From Streptomyces lanatus (GTDB taxonomy: Bacteria; Actinomycetota; Actinomycetes; Streptomycetales; Streptomycetaceae): a stretch of DNA of 64,000 nt. Below, one piece after another: positions 41,309 to 51,903 of this stretch. The number at the start of each line of letters is the position of its first letter. Positions within the stretch are counted from its first letter, which is position 1. A program made the position numbers and the translations under genes. The notes below the pieces were generated by a model. That model saw only the letters and a list, made by a program, of their open reading frames with translations, ran no database searches and was not told the DNA's origin. Where the stretch lies: positions 1 to 64,000 of the forward strand of contig NZ_BNBM01000008.1 of assembly GCF_014655715.1 (NCBI RefSeq). Direction: 5' to 3'.

Positions 41309-41988
41309 AGCATGCCCCTCTCGATGATGGTGCGGACGGCGGGATGCTCCAGTACGTCCAGGCTGTGGCCCGGCGTCGTCACCACCACACGCCCGGCGCC
41401 CCATCGGCGGGTCCAGACGGCGGGGCAGGTGACCGGGCGGTGCCAGGGGTGCCACGGCTGCGTGGGATGGGTGGTGGTGGCCAGTACGTCGATCAGGTCG
41501 TCGTGCAGCACCCAGTACTGCTCGGTGTGCAGCTCGAAGTCCTCGATGCCGGCGGTGATGGGGTGTTCGCGGCCCAGTTCCGTGATGTCGACGGTGTGCG
41601 GCAGGTAGTTGTCCTCCTGGCCGCCCTGCCGCTCGCAGGGTTCCTTGCCCGGGTGGGTCGCGAACTGCCCGCCCACCAGATGGAGATAGTCGGAGGAGGC
41701 CCGGAAGGAGTCGGCGATGCCGCCGTGCCAGCCGGTGAAGCCGGTTCCGGCCACGACCGCCGCGCGCAGCCCCGTCAGCTGCTCCGCCTCGATCTGCGAC
41801 ATCGTGACGCACTGGACGACGAGATCGGTCCCGGCCATCGCGTCGGCGTCGGCGTAGACCTCGGTGGACTCCTCGATCCTGACGGCGTATCCGTTCTCGC
41901 GCAGGAAGGGCAGGAACAGCTCCGTGGCCCGGACCGGCTGATGCCCCTCCCATCCACCTCGGACCACCAGGGCGTTCTTCCGCGTCAT
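41278..41988 (-). CDS. ThuA domain-containing protein
   Basis: A 236-residue protein of the ThuA family (trehalose utilisation), a class I glutamine-amidotransferase-like fold. KNALVVRGGWEGHQPVRATELFLPFL, VQCVTMSQIEAEQLTGLRAAVVAGTGFTGWHGGIADSF and HPITAGIEDFELHTEQYWVL are conserved blocks. It often lies beside Gfo/Idh/MocA dehydrogenases, as here, and the two are thought to act in sugar oxidation to keto-sugars. The ATG at 41988 has AAGGGACGAG upstream. Confidence 0.9.
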   Translation of the reverse strand: MTRKNALVVRGGWEGHQPVRATELFLPFLRENGYAVRIEESTEVYADADAMAGTDLVVQCVTMSQIEAEQLTGLRAAVVAGTGFTGWHGGIADSFRASSDYLHLVGGQFATHPGKEPCERQGGQEDNYLPHTVDITELGREHPITAGIEDFELHTEQYWVLHDDLIDVLATTTHPTQPWHPWHRPVTCPAVWTRRWGAGRVVVTTPGHSLDVLEHPAVRTIIERGMLWATRTASAS

Positions 41989-42105
41989 CTCGTCCCTTCG
42001 CGGCTGTCTGTGGCACGGCCCCTTCACTATGAGCCGACCGGTCGCGCGGGCGAAAGGTTCATGGGCCGACGCGAAAGTTTCGCCCCCGCGCGGGACTCCC
42101 GCCGC

Positions 42106-42813
42106 TCAGCCCACCACCAGCGCCGGACACACCCGCACCACCGCGATCCCCCGATCGCTCCGCCCCAGCCGGAACCGCACCTTGTCGTGCAGCACCGTGC
42201 CCGATACGGCCTTCCCGTCGACCTGGGGCTCGCCCGGGAACAGCGTGAACGTCCAGCCGCCGCCGACCTCGCAGTCCGGCAGCTCGCTCCCGGACTGCAG
42301 CACCCGCGCGCCCCAGATCTGGCGCACCATCAGGTCCCGGGTGTCGACGCCGTCCACGGTGAAGGTCGCGACGTCTGCTTGCGTGATGTCGTCGAAGCTG
42401 CCGAAGTGGAGGCCGGCGGGGCCGGTGACGGTGGCGATTGGCGTCCAGTCGGCGCCCGGCGGCACGACGAGGCGGCCCGCCGGGAGGGCGCCGTCGACCA
42501 CGTCCTTCGCGGTCCCCCCGGTCTGGTCGGCGCGCATCGCCGGATCGACCGCGCCCCGGGTGTCGAGCTTGTCGGGATCGGGCACGAGCAGGACGCCGTA
42601 GACGGCCTCGTCGGCGAAGCGGGCGTCCTTGAAGTGGTCCCGGAGCGCCGCGACGGCGCGTTCCGCGCGGTTCCAGCGTGCGGTGTCGATGGCCCGTTTG
42701 AGATACGCGGGGGTCGGGAGCGGAAGCCCGGCCCGTTTGACGCCCTCTCGGACGGAGTCGCAGGTGTTCCATCCCGATTCGGCCAACAGCTTGATCTGCT
42801 CGCGGGCGAACAA
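42106..42813 (-). CDS. hypothetical protein with a possibly damaged 5' end
   Basis: I do not recognise this 235-residue protein. Reading starts at a TTG (FAREQIKLLAESGWNTCDSVREGVKRAG) with GGGAGG five bases upstream. It then has helical repeats (ARWNRAERAVAALRDHFKD) and a beta-rich part (FTVDGVDTRDLMVRQIWGARVLQSG). It has no signal peptide. Eight consecutive G bases at 42825-42832 precede the start; if one were absent, an ATG at 42835 would be in frame and add a short N-terminus. A dispersed repeat begins just upstream at 42850, so the original 5' end may have been replaced. Confidence 0.6.
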   Translation of the reverse strand: MFAREQIKLLAESGWNTCDSVREGVKRAGLPLPTPAYLKRAIDTARWNRAERAVAALRDHFKDARFADEAVYGVLLVPDPDKLDTRGAVDPAMRADQTGGTAKDVVDGALPAGRLVVPPGADWTPIATVTGPAGLHFGSFDDITQADVATFTVDGVDTRDLMVRQIWGARVLQSGSELPDCEVGGGWTFTLFPGEPQVDGKAVSGTVLHDKVRFRLGRSDRGIAVVRVCPALVVG

Positions 42814-42849
42814 GGCCGCCTCCCGGGGGGGGCATGTCGGGTGTCTGCG

Positions 42850-42914
42850 GGGTTGTCGTGGCTGGTCGCGCCCACGCGGCGGAGCCGCATATTGATACAG
42901 CCCCGCGCCCCTTG
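42850..42914. repeat. dispersed intergenic repeat, copy C
   Basis: It contains GGTTGTCGTGGCTGGTCGCG, then GCGGC-gga-GCCGC as an inverted repeat, and TATTGATACAGCCCCGCGCC. This is a sequence type that I know to recur between genes in many Streptomyces genomes. It lies in the gap 42814-43406, which otherwise has no gene; the gap also has a tandem repeat at 43197-43254. Confidence 0.6.
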
Positions 42915-43196
42915 GGCGAGATTCTGAACGTCGTTGCGTACCTCGGCGGGGCTGGATCGGGCCCGCTCCCCAAGCTAGCCGATGCGATCGCAAGCCGGCC
43001 GACGCGCTCGCCGAGCGGGGCGTCACGGGGGCGGGCCGCGGGGGCGGGCCGGACGGGACCCCGGGGGGACCTCAGCCGCACCCCGGGATGGGACTCCGGC
43101 ATGGGGCCGGGAGCGCCCCCCGAGCTGGGCCCCGGGGCGCCGGACACCGGGCTGAGCGGCAGCCCGCTCCGCTGGACCGCCGCTCAGCTGGACGGC

Positions 43197-43254
43197 CGGA
43201 CAGCCGGAGCCGGAAGGCTGGAGCCGGACAGTCGGAGCCGGAAAGCCGGTCAGC
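43197..43254. repeat. 28-bp imperfect tandem repeat
   Basis: Two units of the form CGGACAG-C/T-CGGAGCCGGAA begin at 43197 and 43225, with a third partial unit after 43253. The region is GC-rich and lacks a codon pattern that would fit a gene. It lies about 150 bp before the amidohydrolase start. Confidence 0.6.
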
Positions 43255-43406
43255 CGGAAGCCGATCCACCGGACCCGCCTCAGCTGCGCCCCCCCGAAAC
43301 GGCCGAGAACCGCCACCGCACCTCCCATAACCGCGCCCCCGCGACGTACGTTTCCCTCAGTGGTCTCTCCCGTCCGACCCCACAACTCCGCGCACAGGGA
43401 GCACTT

Positions 43407-46400
43407 TTGGACACCGAAGACACCTCCGGCGCCCTCCGTTTCGGCCCCCTCTCCCGCCGCAGATTCCTTCAGGCCACCGCAACGGCCACCGTCACCGCCA
43501 CGGCGCTCACCACCGTCGGCACCCAGTCGGCCGTGGCCGTCGCATCCTCCCCGACCACCCTCTCCTTCACCGCCGCAACCGGCGGCTCCGCCACCCTCGC
43601 CCCCGCCGGTGACCGGCTGGTCGCCGAGGTGCAGAACGTGCTGTGGTCCGTGCCGCGCAAGGGCGGCACCGCCGTACCGCTCACCTCGCCCGGCCTCGAA
43701 CCGACCCGACCGCAGTTCTCGCCGGACGGCAGCCGCCTCGTCGTCTGCGCCTATCGCGGCGGCGGCTTCCACCTCTGGACGCTGCGGCCCGACGGCTCCG
43801 GGCTGACGCAGCTCACCGACGGGCCGTGGGACGACCGCGGCCCGGCATGGTCGCCGGACGGCACCCGGATCGCGTTCGCCTCCGAGCGCGGCGGCGACAC
43901 CGTGACCGGCGCCCCGTACCGCATCTGGGTCGTGGACGTACGCAATGGTGAACTGACCCGGCTCACCGGGCAGCAGGACGCCCGCTGGGAGGACTTCGAC
44001 CCGACCTGGTCGCCGGACGGCGAGCGGGTCCTCTTCGTGCGGGCCGGCGTCACCTCCACGGGCACCCTGCGGGCGAACACGATCGCGTCCGTCGCCGCCA
44101 ACGGCTCGGGCCCGGTCACCATCGAGCACACCGACGACTCCGGCGCCCAGCTCATGACGCCCGCCGTCTCCCCGGCCGGGCGCCTGGCATACCTGCGCAC
44201 CACGGCCTCGCCCGACGCCTCCTGCACCCTCGTCGTGGACGGCGAGCGGGTCGCCCTCGACGGCGACCTCCTGCCCGCGCCACCCCGCTGGACGGACGGC
44301 GAGCACCTGCTCCTCACGGTCGACGGCCACTTCCGCCTCGTCGACCCGGGTGCGCCGGGCGACGGCGAGCAGATCCCGTTCACCGCGGCGATGCCCGTGG
44401 ACCGGCCCCGCTACCGAGGCAAGGCGTACGACTTCGAGGGCGCCGGCACCCGTCCCGTACGCGCGCTACATCTGCCCGCTCTGTCGCCGGACGGCCGCAG
44501 CGTCGCCTTCGCCGCGCTCAACGCGCTGTGGACCGCCGGCACCAAGGGCGGCCGCGCGCCCCGCAAGGTGCTGCAAGTCCCCGCCACCCGCTATGTGCTG
44601 GCGCCGACCTGGACGTCCGACGGCACGGCCCTGGTGTACGCCGACGACCGCGACGGACTGTTCGCCGTACGGCGCCGTGACCTCGGCTCCGGGGAGGAGA
44701 CCGTGCTGGCGCGGGGCGGCCGGGTCTTCCCCGCCCTCTCGCCGGACGGGAACCGGCTGGCCTGCCTGGACATGTCCGGCAATCTGATCGTGCGCGACCT
44801 GCCCGACGGCGCCGAACGCGTCCTCGCCGCGCCCCTCGGCGCCGGCGGGCTGCCCGGCCGCCCCAGCTTCTCGCCCGACGGCCGCTATGTGGCGCTGTGC
44901 GACCGCAACCGCCTCAACCAGCGCTTCCGGGAGGGCTACAACCTCATCCGGGTCGTCGACACCACCACCGGGAACGCCAGGCTGCACGCCCTCGCCCCGC
45001 ACACCTCCCTCTCCGACCGCTACGACTCCGGTCCCGTCTGGTCCCCGGACGGACGCTGGATGGCCGTTGTCGCGGAGTCGGCGCTGTGGCTGCTGCCCGT
45101 CCGCGCCGACGGCAGCCCGGACGGCGACCCACGACGGCTCACCAATGAACCCGCCGACCACCCGTCCTGGTCCGCGGACTCCCGCACCCTGCTCTACCTC
45201 TCGGCGGGCACCCTGCGCCTGATGGACATCCGCGGCGGCGGGACCCGTACGGTCCGTGTCCCGCTGGACTACCGCCGACCGCGCCCGGCGGACACGGTCG
45301 TGCACGCGGGCCGCTTCTGGGACGGGACCGGCCAGGACGTCCGTGAGGACATCGATGTCGTCATCCGCGACGGCCGTATCGCCGAGGTCACCGGGCACCG
45401 CGCGGGCCGCCCGGCCGCACACCGCGTCGACGCGAGCGACCGCACGGTGATCCCGGGCCTGTGGGACGCCCACACCCACCCCTGGCAGACCACCTACGGC
45501 GGCCGGCAGAGCGCGCTGCAGCTCGCGTACGGCATCACCACGGCCGTCTCGCTGGGCGGCTTCGCCTACGAACAGGCCCGCATCCGGGAGGCCGTCGCCG
45601 CCGGGGCGCTCGCCGGGCCCCGGCTGCTGGCCACCGGCGAACTGCTCGACGGGGCACGGGTCGCCTACAGCATGGGCCGCGCCCACCGCACCCGCGAGGG
45701 ACTGCGCCGCTCACTGGCGCGGGCCCAGGCGCTGGACTGGGACTTCGTGAAGACGTACGTCCGGGCGCCGGGCTGGGTGATGAAGGAGGCCGCGGACTTC
45801 GCGCACGAACGGCTCGGCGTGCGCAGCGGCAGCCATCTGTGCAGCCCGGGTGTGCAGCTCGGCCAGGACCTGACCACCCATTTGCAGGCCACGCAACGGC
45901 TGGAGTTCGGGCACGCGACCTCCGCGAGCGGACGTTCCTACCAGGACGTCGAGGAGATCTACACCGCGACCGACTTCCACCTCGTCGCCACTCCGTTCAC
46001 GGCCATCGCCCTCCTCGGCGCCGACCCCGCGCTCGCGGACGACCCGCGCGTCACCGGGCTCATGCCGCCGTGGGACACCGCCGCCGTCCGGGATGGAGCC
46101 GGGCAGCCACCGACCGACGCCCAACTGGCCACGCTGGGACGGGAGATGGACGTGTACCGGCGGATCCTCGCCGACGGCGGCCTCATCGCCCTCGGCACGG
46201 ACCAGCCGCTCGTCCCGATCGGGCTGCATCTGCACCTGGCCCTGCGCGCCCTGCACCGCGCCGGACTGTCACCGGCCGAGGTGCTGCGCACCGCGACCCT
46301 GCTGCCCGCGCGGGTCTTCGGCGCGGACGCCGACCTGGGCACCCTGGAAGTGGGCAAGCTCGCCGATCTCACGGTCGTGGACGGCGACCCGTTCACCGAC

Positions 46401-46556
46401 TTCGCCACCCTCGTCCGCACGGCGGCGGTGCTGCGGGGCGGGGTGCTCTTCGAGCAGGCGGATCTGGTGGACGCCTTCGACACGGAAACGGGCGCAGAGA
46501 CCGAGTGGCTGGAGGTGAGCCGCCGTATGCGCCGCGAGGGGTGCTGCGAACTCTGA
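43407..46556 (+). CDS. Tat-exported amidohydrolase with N-terminal TolB-like propeller
   Basis: A 1049-residue exported protein. The TTG at 43407 has AGGGAG five bases upstream. The Tat signal SRRRFLQ with an Ala/Thr-rich hydrophobic region follows, so it is folded before export. Residues about 65-620 hold many PD40/TolB beta-propeller blades of the kind FSPDGSRLVV, WSPDGTRIAF, LSPDGRSVAF. From about 630 comes an amidohydrolase: VVHAGRFWDGTG, then WDAHTHP for the metal His pair, a Lys/His-rich middle (FVKTYVRAPGWVMKEAADF, HLCSPG) and LIALGTDQPLV with the catalytic Asp. The propeller may bind a peptide or glycan. Longer in-frame reading upstream lacks a start or Tat signal. Confidence 0.9.
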   Translation: MDTEDTSGALRFGPLSRRRFLQATATATVTATALTTVGTQSAVAVASSPTTLSFTAATGGSATLAPAGDRLVAEVQNVLWSVPRKGGTAVPLTSPGLEPTRPQFSPDGSRLVVCAYRGGGFHLWTLRPDGSGLTQLTDGPWDDRGPAWSPDGTRIAFASERGGDTVTGAPYRIWVVDVRNGELTRLTGQQDARWEDFDPTWSPDGERVLFVRAGVTSTGTLRANTIASVAANGSGPVTIEHTDDSGAQLMTPAVSPAGRLAYLRTTASPDASCTLVVDGERVALDGDLLPAPPRWTDGEHLLLTVDGHFRLVDPGAPGDGEQIPFTAAMPVDRPRYRGKAYDFEGAGTRPVRALHLPALSPDGRSVAFAALNALWTAGTKGGRAPRKVLQVPATRYVLAPTWTSDGTALVYADDRDGLFAVRRRDLGSGEETVLARGGRVFPALSPDGNRLACLDMSGNLIVRDLPDGAERVLAAPLGAGGLPGRPSFSPDGRYVALCDRNRLNQRFREGYNLIRVVDTTTGNARLHALAPHTSLSDRYDSGPVWSPDGRWMAVVAESALWLLPVRADGSPDGDPRRLTNEPADHPSWSADSRTLLYLSAGTLRLMDIRGGGTRTVRVPLDYRRPRPADTVVHAGRFWDGTGQDVREDIDVVIRDGRIAEVTGHRAGRPAAHRVDASDRTVIPGLWDAHTHPWQTTYGGRQSALQLAYGITTAVSLGGFAYEQARIREAVAAGALAGPRLLATGELLDGARVAYSMGRAHRTREGLRRSLARAQALDWDFVKTYVRAPGWVMKEAADFAHERLGVRSGSHLCSPGVQLGQDLTTHLQATQRLEFGHATSASGRSYQDVEEIYTATDFHLVATPFTAIALLGADPALADDPRVTGLMPPWDTAAVRDGAGQPPTDAQLATLGREMDVYRRILADGGLIALGTDQPLVPIGLHLHLALRALHRAGLSPAEVLRTATLLPARVFGADADLGTLEVGKLADLTVVDGDPFTDFATLVRTAAVLRGGVLFEQADLVDAFDTETGAETEWLEVSRRMRREGCCEL

Positions 46557-46690
46557 GCGGGTCACTGTACGTACACACTCCCTGGGACATCTGCGCAGGA
46601 GCATCACGCGGGCTGCACACGGCTCGTCCAAAGTCTCGTTAGCGTTACAGGCCGTTCGATCCCCCGTGCGAACCCAGGGAAGACCCCAGA

Positions 46691-47527
46691 ATGGACTACT
46701 GCTCCTCGTGCCGTCGGCATCTCAACGGGGCCCTCGTGTGCCCCGGGTGCGGCGCCTACGCCCCGGACATCGCTCCCTTCGCGTTGGGGGGTTCCACCGG
46801 GTCGGCCGCACCCGGTCCGCAGGCGACGCCCGCCGCCGACACCTGGTACGACGGCTACTTCCGCGACGAGACGGCGCCGAGCCCCGCCGCTGAGGAGATT
46901 CCTTCACAGGATGTGGAGGCTGTGTCCACGGACGCCCCGATGGGCCGCGCGGCGCGTCGTAAGCAGCGGGCCCGCTGGAAGAAGAACCAGCGCAAGGCCG
47001 TGGTCGCGACCGCCGTCGCCCTGGTCGGCGGCGGTCTGACCTTCTCGGCGCTGAACCAGCAGTCCGGCGACAAGGCCCAGGCGGCCACCGCGCCGCAGCA
47101 GCCGAACGCCGCGCTCCCGGAGCAGACCACGCAGTACTCCCTCCCGGTGTCCACCCCGCCGAGCACCCACAAGGACGCGCGCACCACCACGCCCTCCTCG
47201 GATCCGACGCCGACCAACGCCGCGCGCGAGTCCGTCACCACGCCGCACACCACCCGGCAGTTCACCCGACCGGACGCGGCCTCCACGCCGACCCCCACCC
47301 CGACCAAGGCCCCGCAGACGCAGACCGTCTCCCCGAACCCCGGCGGGGCGAACTCGAACTCCGGTAACAGCACCGGCGGCGACACGGCCGAGCAGCAGAC
47401 ACCGGCCCCGGCACCGACCGACGACGCGGACTCCGGGACCGGAGCGTCCCCGGCGCCGACGAGCCCCGCCCCGGAGGCGACCGACCCGGCGCAGCTCTGC
47501 GTGCTCAACCTGCTGTGCCTCGGCTGA
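46691..47527 (+). CDS. SCO2400-like zinc-ribbon membrane protein
   Basis: A 278-residue protein that I place in the Streptomyces SCO2400 family. The start MDYCSSCRRHLNGALVCPGCGAY has two CxxC pairs, a zinc ribbon. A basic patch RRKQRARWKKNQRK is followed by one membrane helix (AVVATAVALVGGGLTFSAL, about 103-121), and the outer part is Ser/Thr/Pro-rich and lacks a fold signature, ending near CVLNLLCLG. The ribbon should be inside and the tail outside. Function is unknown. AGGGAAG is the ribosome site. Confidence 0.8.
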   Translation: MDYCSSCRRHLNGALVCPGCGAYAPDIAPFALGGSTGSAAPGPQATPAADTWYDGYFRDETAPSPAAEEIPSQDVEAVSTDAPMGRAARRKQRARWKKNQRKAVVATAVALVGGGLTFSALNQQSGDKAQAATAPQQPNAALPEQTTQYSLPVSTPPSTHKDARTTTPSSDPTPTNAARESVTTPHTTRQFTRPDAASTPTPTPTKAPQTQTVSPNPGGANSNSGNSTGGDTAEQQTPAPAPTDDADSGTGASPAPTSPAPEATDPAQLCVLNLLCLG

Positions 47528-47616
47528 GGACGCCGGGAACCACGCACACCTCCTGAGATCACCGTCACCCTCCCGCGACGCCACACAACCTCGTGGATGC
47601 GGTCATGCTGGAAGAA

Positions 47617-47640
47617 GCCGGACGCCTTCGGGTGTCCGGC
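47617..47640 (+). promoter_or_regulatory. UUCG-tetraloop hairpin before lpdA
   Basis: GCCGGACGCC (47617-47626) pairs with GGTGTCCGGC (47631-47640), with one G-T wobble, around a stable UUCG loop closed by C-G. It ends 41 bp before the lpdA start and could be a terminator for the upstream gene or a leader stem of lpdA. No T-run follows. Confidence 0.6.
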
Positions 47641-47681
47641 ACCGGCAGAGCAGGATGTCGCCCTCAGGAAGGAAACTCTCC

Positions 47682-49094
<1,413 letters not shown>

Positions 49095-49097
49095 GGT

Positions 49098-49796
49098 TCA
49101 GCCGAGCCACCAGCGGGCCGCCGACCAGGCCAGCGCATAACTGAGGCCGTTCACCGCCCAGTGCAGGGCCATCGGCGCCAACAGGCTGCCGGAGCGGCGG
49201 CGCAGCTCGCACAGCACGACGCCGGCCAGGGCCGTGGCGACGACCGCCGCGGCCACGGTCGGTGCCACGCCGGCCGGGCCGTCACCGAAGAGCGAGCCCA
49301 GCGCGGCGTTGGAGCGGTTGATGTTCTGCGAGGGCACCACATGCCACAGCCCGAACAGCAGCGACGACAGGCCGGTGGCCCACGCCGTTCCGTACCGCCG
49401 CCGGATCATCGCCCACAGCACGCCCCGGAAGGCCGTCTCCTCCAGCAGCACGGTCCCGAACGGCACCCGCACCAGCGCGCCGAACAGCATCCGCCCCAGC
49501 GACAGATCCGTGGCCCGCGAGTCCCGGAACGCCTCACGCCCGGCCGGCAGGGCGAGGAGCACCAGCAGAACCAGCAGGACGATCGCCACCAGCACGGGAG
49601 CCCACCGCAGCCCCCGTCGCACCCCCTCCGGGTCGAGCCCCAGGTCGGCCCGGGTGAGACCGTCCCAGCGGGCGATCATGAGCAGCGCGGCCGTCGCGGT
49701 CACACAGATGAGCAGATACATGGCGGGGCCCCGCGCGAGCCAGTTGTTCAGCAGGTTCGCGGCGGCGAGCACGGCGACAGCACAGGTGATCCGCAT
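49098..49796 (-). CDS. CPBP family intramembrane metalloprotease
   Basis: A 232-residue integral membrane protein of the CPBP (CAAX/bacteriocin-processing) family. The catalytic Glu-Glu-x3-Arg is in LLEETAFRGVLW, the second motif has the His in LLFGLWHVV, and the third has the His in MALHWAVNGLSYAL. Several hydrophobic helices surround them. The family cleaves prenylated or peptide substrates in the membrane; the substrate is unknown. It begins 46 bp from the GH5 enzyme stop on the same strand, so it may be downstream in the same transcript. Confidence 0.87.
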   Translation of the reverse strand: MRITCAVAVLAAANLLNNWLARGPAMYLLICVTATAALLMIARWDGLTRADLGLDPEGVRRGLRWAPVLVAIVLLVLLVLLALPAGREAFRDSRATDLSLGRMLFGALVRVPFGTVLLEETAFRGVLWAMIRRRYGTAWATGLSSLLFGLWHVVPSQNINRSNAALGSLFGDGPAGVAPTVAAAVVATALAGVVLCELRRRSGSLLAPMALHWAVNGLSYALAWSAARWWLG

Positions 49797-49842
49797 CCGG
49801 GTTCCAGGATCTCCCGACGCGGCCGCGCCCGCCCGCGCGGCG

Positions 49843-51750
49843 TCAGTTCAGCTTCCGGCAGTACAGCGCGTCGGGAGTCCGGCCCGAGCCCACCCGCCCG
49901 GTGTAGGCGATCCCGGCGGCGTACTCGTCGTCCGCGCACTGCCCCTTGTAGCGGCCGTTGGCGAAGTCACCGCCCTTGGGCGCGGGCCCCCGGTTGTCGC
50001 CCCGGTCGAACCACACCGTACGGCCGCTGCCGCCGAGCCTCCCGGCCGGGGCGGACGCGCACAGGGCCGCCGACACGGCCGCGCCCCGGACGCTGTACCC
50101 GATGAGGAACTGCCCGTCCGCGCACTGGAGTTTGGTGTACCCGGACGCCCAGTCGCCGCCGGGACGGACATGCCGCTCGTCGACGACCACCTCGTGCCCG
50201 CCGGCCGGATCCCACAGGGCACCCGCGGTCACGTCCGAGCACAGCCCCCGGTTGCCGGTGTGGGCGAGCCCGAGCAGCCGTTGCCCGTCGGGGCAGGTGG
50301 CCTTGCGGGCGCCGGAGTCCCAGTCGGGCAGGGCGCGCATCCGCCGTGACTGCACGAAGTCACCGTGGTCGGGGCTGAGCATGGACCACTCGGTGACCGG
50401 CGCCACCCGCCCCGTACGGCCGTCGGCCGCGATGAGCCTCGTCCAGGCGGCGGCCCGCCAGTCGTCACCGTCGTACGGGCCCATACGCCGGCCCTCGGCA
50501 TCCCAGTGCAGCAGCGCCCAGCCGTTACCCCTGCGGCCCTCGTGCCAGCCGACGAGCGGCCAGTAGGCGAAGTCGGCGTCGGCGCGGATCAGTTGGTCCA
50601 CGAAGTTCTCGAACCAGGCGCGCTGCTTGGCACCCGTCTCCTCACGGCCACCGACGCCGAACTCGCTGATCCAGACGGGGGCGGTGAAGTGCCGGTCCTG
50701 TTCGGCGGTCACGAAGAAGGCCTGGCGGTCCAGGACGGCGGTGAGTTCGGCGGGGCTGAGGTCGCGGTAGCGGGGGTCGGTCGTCTCGCCCGTTCCGGTC
50801 GCCCCGCTGTGGTTCGGGCCGGTGTAGTCGTAGAAGTGGGCCGAGTACACGAGCTTGCCGGAGTCGACCAGGGTGTGGGACAGATGGCGGGCGGGCTCCA
50901 GGGTGGGGCGTTCGTGCGGGAAGCCGTCGACGGGGATGCCGGTCCAGTTGATGCCCTCGACGACGATCAGCAGATCCGGGTTGGCCTCGGTCAGGATGCG
51001 GTCGCCGACGCGCTGCGAGGCGGCGAACCAGTCGTGGTCGTCGCCGAGGCCCCAGTTGGGGTCGTCCCAGATGTTGCGGCGGACCTCGTTGTAGAGGTCT
51101 GCGCCCACGACCCGCTTGTTGTCCTGGTAGCGGCGGGCCATGAACAGCCAGTCGCTCTCCCAGTCGGCGGTCGACCGGCTCGCGTTCCAGCGTTCGTTGC
51201 CGTCGACCCCGCAGCACCAGCGCGTGGTGTTGGTGTGGTTGTTGAGGATCACCGCGAGACCGGCTCCGGTGAGCTCGCGGACCACTGCGTCGTAGACCTG
51301 GAGTGGCGTGAGACCCCGCAGCGCGGGATTGGCCGCGACCGCGTCGTCCGTGACCGGACGGCTGTCGTGGATCATCTCGTTGGAGAAGGGCAGCCGGATG
51401 CTGTTGATCCCGATCTCGCGGAATCCGGCGATGATCTCGGCCATCGGCGCCCGGTCCAGGCCGAGCGGGATCCTGCCGGAGTTCTCACCGGCGTGATGGT
51501 TGGCGTCGTCAGCCGTGTCGCCCGAGCCGTTCCAAGTGCCGCTGGCCCCATGCCAGTTGCCGGAGCGCAGCTTGAAGCGGTCACCGTCGGCGTCGACGAT
51601 CCAGCGGCCCCGGGTGCTGAGCGGAGCCGTCCACTCCTCCTCGGCGGGCGTGGCGGCCTCGGCCCGGGGGAGCGACGTCAGCGGGACCAGCAGGAGTACG
51701 GCGGCAAGGACGGCTCTCACCAAGGTTCCGCGCACGATCGTCACCCTCAC
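49843..51750 (-). CDS. secreted glycoside hydrolase family 5 (cellulase-like) protein
   Basis: A 635-residue secreted enzyme. The signal peptide (TLVRAVLAAVLLLVPLTSL) is followed by the GH5 barrel: FKLRSGNWHGAS, INSIRLPFSNEMIHD, VILNNHTN, the acid/base Glu in DLYNEVRRN and the nucleophile Glu in WISEFGVGG. From about residue 455 there are three similar cysteine-containing modules, each with the pattern CPDGQRLLGLAHTG, CADGQFLIGYSV and CADDEYAAGIAY, probably sugar-binding. Substrate may be a beta-glucan or mannan. The start is the first GTG of three possible in the initial codons. Confidence 0.86.
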   Translation of the reverse strand: MRVTIVRGTLVRAVLAAVLLLVPLTSLPRAEAATPAEEEWTAPLSTRGRWIVDADGDRFKLRSGNWHGASGTWNGSGDTADDANHHAGENSGRIPLGLDRAPMAEIIAGFREIGINSIRLPFSNEMIHDSRPVTDDAVAANPALRGLTPLQVYDAVVRELTGAGLAVILNNHTNTTRWCCGVDGNERWNASRSTADWESDWLFMARRYQDNKRVVGADLYNEVRRNIWDDPNWGLGDDHDWFAASQRVGDRILTEANPDLLIVVEGINWTGIPVDGFPHERPTLEPARHLSHTLVDSGKLVYSAHFYDYTGPNHSGATGTGETTDPRYRDLSPAELTAVLDRQAFFVTAEQDRHFTAPVWISEFGVGGREETGAKQRAWFENFVDQLIRADADFAYWPLVGWHEGRRGNGWALLHWDAEGRRMGPYDGDDWRAAAWTRLIAADGRTGRVAPVTEWSMLSPDHGDFVQSRRMRALPDWDSGARKATCPDGQRLLGLAHTGNRGLCSDVTAGALWDPAGGHEVVVDERHVRPGGDWASGYTKLQCADGQFLIGYSVRGAAVSAALCASAPAGRLGGSGRTVWFDRGDNRGPAPKGGDFANGRYKGQCADDEYAAGIAYTGRVGSGRTPDALYCRKLN

Positions 51751-51903
51751 AGGCGTTTCGTTGTCATGGCGCCGTCATCATGGGCCATAGGGCGGCATTG
51801 GTCCAGACCGGGCCCACGCGATCTGCCGGCCCGCAGCTGTGGCGCCCCGCCCTTCCCTTGCGCATCCTCGGTGGTACCCGATTCCCAGGGAGGCACGATC
51901 GTC

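Noticed and set aside
40211..42016. Apparent 601-residue fusion of a ThuA-like region and a Gfo/Idh/MocA protein
   Set aside because: The upstream half is the wrong frame of the ThuA gene. The true starts are at 41308 and 41988, with overlapping separate genes.
42834..43406. N-terminal extension of the Tat-exported amidohydrolase
   Set aside because: The added 191 residues are Pro/Arg/Gly-rich, include a dispersed repeat and a tandem repeat, and would bury the Tat signal. The TTG at 43407 with AGGGAG fits.
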